The notes under the pieces: model-generated
What the model was told of the DNA's origin: nothing
Databases searched by the model: none
What the model saw: the letters and a program-made list of their open reading frames with translations, nothing else
Part shown: in pieces, positions 27,901-34,200 of the stretch
Position numbering within the stretch: position 1 is the first letter of the stretch
How the letters are laid out: every line of letters starts with the position of its first letter
NCBI GenBank assembly: GCA_017745235.1
Contig: JAGHZU010000011.1
Location: 1-64,000 of the forward strand
DNA: 64,000 nucleotides
Origin: Caulobacter sp.
GTDB lineage: Bacteria; Pseudomonadota; Alphaproteobacteria; Caulobacterales; Caulobacteraceae
Direction of reading: 5' to 3'
Made by a program: the position numbers and the translations under genes

Positions 27901-29528
27901 CCGGCTTCATCACCGGAGAGAGCGCCACCGTGACCCAGACCGTCGGCGCCTATGACGGCAAGGACGTCGGCGCGCACGTCGTGACCGCCGGCCTCACCGA
28001 GGCGGACTTCGCGGCTGGAGCCGGCGTCCTGATGTCGAACTACGCCATCCCCGCCAGCGCCTCGGGCGCCGGCGCCATCACCGCGGCCCAGCTGGCCGTC
28101 GCCCTGACCGGCGTGCGGAAGACCTATGACGGCACGACCCTCGCGACGCTGGGCATGGGCAATTACGTGCTTACCGGCTTTGCCGCGGGTGAAGGCGCGA
28201 ACGTCACTCAAGTCGTCGGCGCCTATGCAGGCAAGGACGCCGGGTCCTGGGCGGTGACCGCCGGCTTGTCGTCGTCGGACTTCGCGGCCACGGGGACAAC
28301 CCAGCTTTCGAACTACGTGCTGCCGACCTCGGTCACCGGGACAGGCCTCATCGATCCCAGGGCCTTGACGGCCACGATCGTAGGCAACCCGACCAAGACC
28401 TATGACGGCCTGGCCTCGGCCACGCTCGGCGGCGCCAATTACCAGCTCAGCGGCTTCGTCTCGGGCGAAGGCGCCAGCGTCACCAAGACCGGCGGGCTCT
28501 ACGACAGCAAGAACGCGGGCGCGCGCACCGTTTCGGCGAGCCTGGCGGCGGGTGACTTCACAGCCGACGCCGGAACCCTGCTTTCGAACTACGTCCTGCC
28601 GAGCGACGCCTCCGGAGCCGGCGCGATCGATCCGGCGCAGCTGACCGTGGCGCTGTTGGGCAAGCCCAGCCGGGCCTACGACGGCACGACCGCGGCGCAA
28701 CTGGCCTCCGGCGACTTCCAGCTGGCCGGCCTGGTGGCGGGCGACGCCATCACCGTGACCCAGACCCGTGGAACCTATGGCGACAAGAACGCGGGAACCT
28801 GGGGCGTCACCGCGCAGCTGACCGCGGACGACTACGCCGCCGCCTCCGGCGTGCTGTTGTCCAACTACACCCTGCCGACGACGGCCACAGGCCAGGGCGT
28901 GATCACGCGGGCCCAGTTGACGGCCAGCATCACCGGCTACCCGCTGAAGGACTACGATCGCGACACCACCGCCTTCCTGGTCGCGACCGACTACGCCCTG
29001 CAGGGTTTCGCGCCCGGCGAAGGCGCGGTCGTCACCCAGACGTCCGGCGAGTACGCCCAATCCGATCCCGGGGTATGGACCGTGACCGCCCAGCTGGCCC
29101 CGTCGCACTTCCTGGCGGAAAGCGGGACCCTGCTGTCCAACTACGACCTGCCGACGGTCGCCCAGGGCGACGGCGAGATCAGGGGCGTTCCGTTGACGCC
29201 CGGCTGCGTCCTGACCGACGGCGTCTGCCTCCCGCTGGACGTGGCCTACACCATCGGCAACCCGCGGTTCTTCATTCCCTACCCGACCGAGACCGGCCTC
29301 TACCTCGGCCGCACCAACGCCTTTGGCGACACGGCGGTCATCGCGACCTCGGGAGCGGTGGAACGCACCTCCGCCGGCGAAACCGTCGTGAGCGGCTCGC
29401 CCGTTCTCAACTCCACCGATCAGGTTCTCATCCAGGGCGACCGGGACAAGCAATGGACACTGCGTTTCAAACTTCGGCCGACCACGATCGCGCTGGGCGC
29501 CGCCGATGCGGGGGCCGCGTCCCATTGA
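18918..29528 (+). CDS. Giant two-partner-secretion exoprotein with 31 YDG repeats
   Basis: A protein of about 3,536 aa. An extended signal peptide ends near GAAEAQTAPP. A TPS/haemagglutination-activity domain follows, containing GVIDWSAFSIATGHAVSI and the NPNGI-like MNPHGVIVGQGGRVITGG. Residues about 585-3,420 are 31 tandem YDG units. A unique C-terminal segment begins TPGCVLTDGVCLPLD and may be exposed after secretion. It is exported by a CdiB/FhaC-type transporter, here encoded directly behind it, and probably acts as a surface adhesin or is released. A GTG at 18882 in frame is an alternative start with 12 more residues; the ATG at 18918 fits the signal peptide better. No CdiA-type toxin domain or immunity gene is evident. 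Confidence 0.9.
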   Translation: MLPSSAFRTLCLCSSALTARWALSRFEPASVAAAVLGFTLLTGAAEAQTAPPLPTGGAFVAGQGQISQPSAGALAITQTSNRGVIDWSAFSIATGHAVSIDNGAGATLNRVLGGQISQIDGQLSATGSVYLMNPHGVIVGQGGRVITGGDFVATTRQMDMTAFMSGGPLVVSGGGGGAIVNRGEVVSKSGSVVMIARSVENRGVIEAPGGRVTLAAADEVLLASSDEKDRGLYVSAGTGGGDVTQDGRIRAAAVSLQAAGGNIYALAGNRDGLVQATGTSTVDGQLWLTAPKGQVVVSGQLAAQQADGSGGQIGVNGRAVTLASGAVVDARGASGGEVLVGVSGYRRQEGMAETVTVADGAKILAGGPLGGGRIETSAHKVGIGAARVLPGAGGQWLLDPSDLVIDTAVASTIVGTLDSGSDVTQETASGSGGSGDITVQAPIIWTGAGDLTLNAFRDLSINSQISGGGAVTLTAGRDALVSAPVSATSLGANVGGALTISPGGTLAATAGDVNLASASFVNQAGASALTASGDWFVLTDNPSATTLGGLAPAFYQYDFPSSGTPAASGSGVLYRVAPTANVTLGAITKSYDGTTTAVLNNSNTTVTGLLNNDEWTLDGAYADKNVGSGIVVTATNFQASNGGVPVYGYAVNSPITGLGDITRAALSASITGNPTKTYNGTTTVSLTAANFALNGVAAGESLTINGASSQAYDSPNAGSRTVTASLSPTNFNVGAGVNLNNYVLPTTATGVGTIDPAQLLLSGLVANNKVYDSTTAATLNTAGLSIFGALAGDDVQVSSSGATGTFATKNVGTNIAVTVSGFTLSGAAAANYVVAQPTGLAADITKADILITGIAANNKVYDGTTAATLNLGNITANGLFPGDDITPVAGPGGSIQFASKDVGQNIPVSINGISLIGPDAGNYNLLLPAGPLYANITPRPLIIALTGQPTKVYDGTNLARPSLTDFTFSNLVPGEDISIFQAAGANYASSDVGLWNLTVSLTPQDYVASNNTKLSNYTLPSLITGQGRITPAVLSISIINDPTKGYDGNANAFLTPGNFQIDGFVGTQGATVTQTSGQYASSNAGIWNIVAPIDGSVMSANPGTNLSNYVLPASAQGPGTITRITPNLGLYALISGNPTKVYDGNTIATLTPSDYTITGFIPGEGATITQTVGEYAGPDAGQHAVLVQLAGSDWQANPGTNLNNYNLPTEATGLGTILRRPFTASIVGNPTKIYNGTTGAILSAANYQFNNLVAGETVQVAATATGLYDSKNAGSRTITVPLASSQLIFGTGGKASNYILPTSAVGPGTINPAHLSILNVTAQNKVYDATTLAILNTGSAGLFGVVSGDDVTLSAAAGTGTFATANVGAGITVTSSGFTVSGADVGNYILNQPGGLAANITRRGLTIANVTANDKNYDGTTAATLNLGGASLQGVIAGDMVGLDASGAGSAFRQTNVGTNLQVLVGGFALTGASAGNYSLSQPSSVTADINPLLLTGGIIGNPTKTYDGTTSASLGSGNYSLTGFIAGEGGAITQASNGRYDAPNAGARTVSADVVVTDFVANAGTLLSNYILPTTISGAGTINRASLIASIVNNPTKVYDSTTAATLAANNYQILGFVAGEGATVTKTSGAYDIKNVGSRTVTTTLGTGDLTATGSTNLANYVLPTSAAGAGTITPAQLQVINVTANDKVYDATTTATLTTGGATLSGVLGGDVVNVDSSGYSAAFATKNVGTNIPVTATGFTINGGDASNYTLLQPTGLLADITQANLSLAWVRKVYDATTALPTASSGYGLSGVFAGDAVSVDTSGITGAYDTKNVGGSLSGNTVIGGKTVNLTGVAIAGADAGNYAISPNVAGSPIGVITPADLRVVGVVANNKVYDQTTAASLNSSGASLQTVLGTDVVTLDTSSETGVFVDRNAGTNIAVIASGYTVNGADAGNYNLIQPQGLTADITPAEIFLTSVTKTYDGTTLLPTAGAGYGFSGVYSGDVVSANTSSVTGSYADKNVAGSLAGGVVTGGINVTVDGLTLSGAQAGNYFVSPILTPQAIGVITPRQLLASITGNPTKVYDTFTNATLTSTDYTLSGFVAGEGATVTQTAGLYDSKNAGNRTVTATLATGDFTATGGALLTNYTLPTTASGAGTITRAPASVIGAVANNKVYDGTRTATIDNAATTLGGRLGADDLTLVLANNGLFSDRNVGVGKPVTTTDYALSGADAGNYVLSQPNYLTANITQALLTLARVERVYTALRDLPTVSSAYTLSGVVSGDVVTVDASGVSGLYDNKNVGVNKNVTLTGLAISGADAGNYSIASSLTNAPIGTITKAQVSLAGMLGQTRIYDGTINLNLDNAGTIVVGTLQTDDLGVDSSGSSAAFPSKNVGTYSVNASGYVLTGVDAGNYDLVQPTGISATINPKLLTASIVNNPSKTYDGGLAAILAASNFDISGFIAGESATVSQTAGTYDDKNAGPRTVTAGLTSADFTAGAGTLLTNYVLPTSASGAGTITRRGLTATIVGNPTKAYDGGLAALLSGSNYQLAGFVTGEGASVTQTTGQYDDKNAGPRTVSANLGAGDYTADSGTLLSNYDLPTTASGAGTITRKGLTAAIVNNPTKTYDGALAALLNASNFQLSGFVAGEGAAVTQTAGAYADKNAGARLVTADLLAGDFTANAGTQLSNYDLPVAATGMGTIERAILTAAIVNNPTKSYDGTTRAVLISSNYQISGFVAGESASVIHLNGTYDDKNAGPRTTSAVLDASDFTPASGTLLSNYVLPTSATGAGTIDRALVTARIVGVPQKVYDGGTAIALTPANYLLAGIAGGETITVLDNSGDFLSPNVGVHTIATNLVPGDFAPGAGVDLNNYVLPTLASGPGVISARQLTAAIIGNPTKTYDGSALAALTSGNYQLSGFVAGQGATVTETQGLYDSKNAGARTVTAALGSIDLVANAGTRLSNYILPTSATGAGTIDRAALNVSIVGAPTKTYDGTTAALLGPGNFSVTGFITGESATVTQTVGAYDGKDVGAHVVTAGLTEADFAAGAGVLMSNYAIPASASGAGAITAAQLAVALTGVRKTYDGTTLATLGMGNYVLTGFAAGEGANVTQVVGAYAGKDAGSWAVTAGLSSSDFAATGTTQLSNYVLPTSVTGTGLIDPRALTATIVGNPTKTYDGLASATLGGANYQLSGFVSGEGASVTKTGGLYDSKNAGARTVSASLAAGDFTADAGTLLSNYVLPSDASGAGAIDPAQLTVALLGKPSRAYDGTTAAQLASGDFQLAGLVAGDAITVTQTRGTYGDKNAGTWGVTAQLTADDYAAASGVLLSNYTLPTTATGQGVITRAQLTASITGYPLKDYDRDTTAFLVATDYALQGFAPGEGAVVTQTSGEYAQSDPGVWTVTAQLAPSHFLAESGTLLSNYDLPTVAQGDGEIRGVPLTPGCVLTDGVCLPLDVAYTIGNPRFFIPYPTETGLYLGRTNAFGDTAVIATSGAVERTSAGETVVSGSPVLNSTDQVLIQGDRDKQWTLRFKLRPTTIALGAADAGAASH
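20671..29185 (+). repeat. 31 tandem YDG-domain coding repeats, period about 275 bp
   Basis: I count 31 successive units opening with a variant of NPTKTYDGTTxA, each followed by GFVAGEGATVTQ, YDxKNAGxRTVTA and LSNYVLPTxASGAGTIT segments. Two subclasses alternate in the first two thirds: a longer type with NPTK and GEGA motifs, and a type with NNKVYD and GDDV motifs. The last third is nearly all the first type. Units 21-24 (about 26.2-27.3 kb) are very alike, with DDKNAGPRT shared by several, which suggests recent duplication or gene conversion. Confidence 0.9.
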
Positions 29529-31255
29529 TGCGCTCCGCCGCCATCCTGATCGCCCTGCTGGGAACTCCCGCGTTCGCCTGGGGCCAGGACTTCAAGCGCG
29601 TCATCCCGATTCCGCTCGCGCCGGCCGCGCCGCCCACGTTTCCGGCCCCACCGCCGGCGCCGCCGCCGACCAGCGACCCGACCGTGCTGGCTCCCGCCCT
29701 GAACGGCCTGGTCTTCGTTCCGGGCCTGGCCTCGTTCGAGCCGCGCGGCGTGCGTCCCGACTACGTCGCCTCGGGCGTCGTCACCACCGGCCTGCCGCTG
29801 CTGTCCACCCCGGCCTTCAAGGCCAAGATCTCGCCCTTCGTCGGCCGTCCGCTCACCCGGTCGGACCTGGAACAGATCACCGCAATCGCCCGCCAGACCT
29901 ATGTCGACGCCGAGCGCCCCTTTCTTGAAGTCAGCGTCCCCGAACAGAACGTCCAGAACGGCATCGTCCAGATCGTGGTAACGGAATACCGCCTGGGCGA
30001 GGTAAAGGTCTCGGGCGCGAAGCATTTTTCCGACGAGGTGATACGGCGTCTCGGCAATCTGCGGCCCGGCGAGACCCTCACCCTGCCGCGCATGCGCCGG
30101 GCGCTCGACGACTTCAACCAGAACCCCTTCCTGTCGGTCGATGCTGTGGTCCAGCCTGGCGCGGCCACGGGCGTGAGCGACGTGGTCGTCGAGGCCAAGG
30201 ACCGCCGCCCCTTCCGGGCCTATGCCGGCTACGACAACCAGGGCGTTCCCAATCTCGGCCGCGATGAATGGAACGTGGGATTCAACGCCGGCGACCTGTT
30301 CGGCCAGGGCAACATCTTCTCCTACCAGTACACCCGCAGCGTCAGCGGCCGATACACGTCCCACTCGTTCAGCGACGTCCAGCCGATCCGGGGCGGCGCG
30401 CGGCTTCTGCTGTTCGGAGCCTATGCAACCCAGAAGCCAGAGATCGGCTTCGGGTTCGGCAGCGAAGGCCATTCAGCCCAGCTCAGCGGCCGCTTCTCGA
30501 CGCGGTTGCCCGACTATCGCCGCCTCAGCCAGACCCTGCAGGTGGGGGTCGACTACAAGAGCACCGACAACAACCTCGACTTCAGCGGCTTTCGCCTGCT
30601 GCGCACCGAGGTCGCGGTGTTCCAGATTCCCATCGTCTACAGCCTGTCGGTTCCGGACAAATGGGGGCGGACCGACATCGAGAACCAGGCCGTCTTCTCA
30701 CCCGGCGACGTCGTCAGCCACAACGGCGACCAGGACATGCGCCGCCTCGTCCCCGGCTCGGAAGCCAACTACGTCTATGATCGCCTGACAGTCACCCGCA
30801 CGACCTTCCTGCCCAAGGGCGCCAGCTGGATCGTGCGCGGGCTGGGCCAGGTGGCCAGCGACAACCTGCCTTACAGCGAGCAGATCGGGGCCGGCGGCCT
30901 GGGATCGGTGCGCGGCTACGACAGCAACACTCTCCTGGGCAGCAAGGGATTTGTCCTGAGCACCGAGCTGCGGGCTCCGCCGTGGGAGGTTCTGCGTCGC
31001 CTGAAGAAGAACAGCCCCGTTCGAGACTCCCTGCAGCTGGGTGTGTTCTGGGACTATGCCGACCTGGACCAGGTCACGCCCTTCCCGGACCTGATCGCGT
31101 CGGGCGCCCAACTCCAGAGCATCGGCTTCAACGTCCACTACAAGGTCGCCGACGCCTTCTCGGTCCAGCTCGAGGTCGGCCACCAGCTTCGCGCGGCGCC
31201 TTGGGCCGACGAGCAAGACACCCGCGCCGCCGTGGTGGTGTCAATCGCCTACTGA
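29528..31255 (+). CDS. TPS outer-membrane transporter (FhaC/ShlB family) of locus 1
   Basis: A 575-aa Omp85-superfamily protein. A signal peptide (ILIALLGTPAFAWGQ) and a Pro-rich linker (PAPPPAPPPTSDP) are followed by two POTRA domains (about 95-250, including EVSVPEQNVQNGIVQIVV and GEVKVSGAKHFSDEVIRRLG). A 16-strand beta-barrel with the conserved L6 loop GSVRGYDSNTLLGSKGF completes it. It recognises the TPS domain of the upstream giant exoprotein and secretes it. The ATG shares one base with the exoprotein stop (TGATG), so translation is probably coupled. It ends 7 bases inside the convergent second exoprotein gene. Confidence 0.92.
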   Translation: MRSAAILIALLGTPAFAWGQDFKRVIPIPLAPAAPPTFPAPPPAPPPTSDPTVLAPALNGLVFVPGLASFEPRGVRPDYVASGVVTTGLPLLSTPAFKAKISPFVGRPLTRSDLEQITAIARQTYVDAERPFLEVSVPEQNVQNGIVQIVVTEYRLGEVKVSGAKHFSDEVIRRLGNLRPGETLTLPRMRRALDDFNQNPFLSVDAVVQPGAATGVSDVVVEAKDRRPFRAYAGYDNQGVPNLGRDEWNVGFNAGDLFGQGNIFSYQYTRSVSGRYTSHSFSDVQPIRGGARLLLFGAYATQKPEIGFGFGSEGHSAQLSGRFSTRLPDYRRLSQTLQVGVDYKSTDNNLDFSGFRLLRTEVAVFQIPIVYSLSVPDKWGRTDIENQAVFSPGDVVSHNGDQDMRRLVPGSEANYVYDRLTVTRTTFLPKGASWIVRGLGQVASDNLPYSEQIGAGGLGSVRGYDSNTLLGSKGFVLSTELRAPPWEVLRRLKKNSPVRDSLQLGVFWDYADLDQVTPFPDLIASGAQLQSIGFNVHYKVADAFSVQLEVGHQLRAAPWADEQDTRAAVVVSIAY

Positions 31256-34200
31256 GCGCCCGCGACCGAGACTGAGACGATTGCAGCAGCCGGGGCCTGC
31301 CCCTCGGTCGTCAGGTTCGCCTCCGGATCCCAGCCCAGGGTGAAGTCGGGCGACTGGGTCAGGTATTTGAGCGTCGGCGAGCCATCCAGATCGTTCGACG
31401 GGACCGGATCGATCGTCAGCACCGCCCCGACGAAGGTCAGGTCGTAATTCGACGACAGAGCAAGGGTCCCCTGTGTGATCGCGTGGGGACCAGGGCTCTC
31501 GCCGCTCGCGCGCGCCAGGCCGCCCGTAAAGGCGTCGCCCGTGACCAGGTCGCCGACGGTGACGCGATAGGTCAAGGCCGGCTCCTGGTAGCCTGAGGTC
31601 TTGGACAGGTTGTCGGCCGTCACGGTCACCTGGCGCTTGAGGACGTTCAGCGAGCCCGTCCCATAGGCGAAACCGTAGTTGAGGTCCGAGGCCAGGCTGC
31701 CCGCGCTGGCGGTCAGCACATGGGTTCCAGCGTTCCTGTTCGCGCCCGAGATCGACGCCGCTCCCGACCACGCATCGCCTGCCAGGTCGCCGTTGACCAG
31801 GCCGCCGATCGTCGCCGAAACGGTGGGAATGGTCCCGTCATAGACCACGGTCTGGCCTACCGGCGTCACGATGAGGATCGGCTGGTAGGCGTAGACGAAG
31901 CGGTTGCCGGCGTTGATCGATCGGGAAAAGCCCCCGCCCGCGAAATCGTACGCCGCGCCGTAGAAGCTCTTGCCCGACAGGCCGTTGAAGCTGTTGCCGG
32001 CCGTGGAGCCGAGAGGCGCGCCTTCGGCCTGGGTGTAGATCAGCCAGCGACCGGCCGCGTCGCCCGCGACCACGGCGTCGGCCCCGCGAGCATTGGTGAA
32101 CGCTCCGTCAGACGCCAGCGTCACGGCGTCGCCCACGCCATCGCCCCGCACCGAACCCGAGCCGGCGATCGTCATGCCGCCATGCGAGGCCAGAGACACC
32201 GTCCCGGTGCTCAGCACCGTTCCGGCGACGGTCAGCGACCGGGCGTTGACCAATCGCAGCAGGCCTCCGGCATTGGCGAAGGCGCCCAGCTCGGCCACCT
32301 GGTTGGCCGCGCCGAAATCGGCGCCGCCCGCGGAAGAGCCGGTCAGCGCGCGAGCGGTGATGACTCCGCCCGAAGCCTGGCTGATCGCCTGGTCCGAGCG
32401 CAGGTCCACCGTCTGGCCGAGGGCGTTGATCGGGCCCGTGAGTTGGAAGGCGTCTGTATCGTGGAAGGCCAGGCCGCCCGCCGCGACATCGACCGCGCCC
32501 AGGCGAGCCACCTGGTTCGCGCCCAGCAGCACGACGCCGGCTCCCGCAGCCACGTTCAGGGTGTCGGCCTTCAGGACACCCTGCTGGCTGACATCGGCCG
32601 CCGCGTTCAGGGTCAGGGCGCCGGTCGCGGCGATCACCCGCCCGGGCGTCGCGTCGCCAAAGCGCAGACCGCCGGCGGACGAGGCCACGCTCAGGTCGCC
32701 GCCGACACTGGCCGAGACCAGCCGCACGTCGCCGCCGCCCGTTACCTGCGCGCCGGCCCCGGCCGTCAGGCGCCCCACGGTCAGCGCGCCGTTGGCGAGC
32801 CCGATCGACGCAGCGCCCGCCGCGTCGATCGTCGTCAGGTTCGCGCCGTCCAGGCGATCCAGATTGACATCGACGTCTCCCGCCGCGCTGGCGACGGTCA
32901 CCGTCGTGTTCGCGCCGGCCGAATTGACGAAGTTGGCCGTAGAGAGCCCCCCGGGCGTCGTCGCCCCGAGGACCGCGTCGCCCGTCCCCATGGACCGGAC
33001 GATGAGTTGATTGGCCCCCCCGCCCGTAAGCGTCGCCGAACCCAGCCTGGCGTCGCCGCCCGCCTGGGTCTCGACCCGGATGTACGGGCCGGCCGTGGCG
33101 GACTCCACGGAAAGGCCGCCCGTCGTGCCGATCGCCACCAGGGACTGCCGGGCCGTGAGCGCGCCCAGATGGCCGCTTCCGACCATGGCGTAGATCATGC
33201 CGGTGTTCGCGGTGATGTCGCCGCCGTTGACGGCGCCGTTCACGAACAGCTGGACCGACCCGTTGTAGTGCAGGGTCTTGCCGGCGAAGTCGAAGTCCCC
33301 GGCCCTGTCCATGATGGTCCAGGTTCCGAGTTGAGCGCCGCCCGGCGCGAGGGCGGCGTTTGCGAAGTCGCCGCCGCTCAGCAGGTAGTCGCCCCCGACA
33401 TCGACGCTGGTGGCCACGTTCACCAGCCCTGTCCCACCATCCAGCTTGACCAGGCCGTCGCTGGAGACCTGGTCTAGGGCCACGCCCTGCGCCGTCACGG
33501 AGACCTGGCCGTCATTCGCTCCGGTTCCGGCGTCCAGTCGAGCCGCACCGACCACCGCGCCGTTCGTGGCTGTGATGGTCAGCCGCCGGTCGGCGTGCAG
33601 GGACAGCGTCCCCAGGTTCAGGTCGCCCAGGGTGTCGGTGATGGTGACGTCGCGGATGACGCCGAAATAGGGATTCGGGCTCAGGGCGTGATCCAGGAAG
33701 TCGTGGGCGGTGATCGTGTAGTCGCCACCGGCGCTGACGACATCGCCGGCCGAGAACGTGCCGTTCTCGGCCTCGACCGTGATGTTGTAGCCCGCCAGCC
33801 CGTCGATCGTGAGGTTACCGGTCTTGAGCGTGACGATCGTGTTGTCGTCCACCCCGCCAGCGACCACGGCGACTGGATTGCTGAGCGAATTGACGTTGAC
33901 CACGGCGTCGCCGAACTCGGAGATTACCTGCAGGCCGTTCGTGTCCGGCGCGCAGCTGCAGCCCACCGCCGCGGCGGTGATCGCGTAGTTGGCGGCGGTG
34001 ATCGACGCCTTGTCGTCGGCGCCGAAGGTGGCCTTTCCATCTCTGGCGTAGACCAGGATTCCCTTGGTGGCCTCGCCGCCGCGCAAGGTGACGTCGCCGC
34101 CGCCGCCGACATCGACCGCCCCGTCGACGCCGTTCGCCTTGGCCAGGCCGACCCGGACGTCGCCCGAAGCCTGAACCGAAACCGCCCTGCTGTCCGACTC

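Noticed and set aside
20671..29185. CRISPR-like or satellite interpretation of the tandem repeats
   Set aside because: The repeats are about 275 bp, coding, in one frame, and diverged mainly at synonymous or tolerant sites. There are no short exact repeats with spacers.
23919..29525. Minus-strand open frame of 1,868 codons antisense to the giant exoprotein
   Set aside because: It exists because the repeated plus-strand codons rarely give antisense stops in this high-GC DNA. Its protein is low-complexity Gly/Arg/Val, has no signal or domain, and the plus-strand gene has clear domains and a coupled partner.
18918..31255. Contact-dependent inhibition (CdiA/CdiB) system
   Set aside because: The large TPS pair invites this idea, but the exoprotein has no recognisable VENN-type motif or C-terminal toxin, and no small immunity gene follows; the next gene is the transporter.
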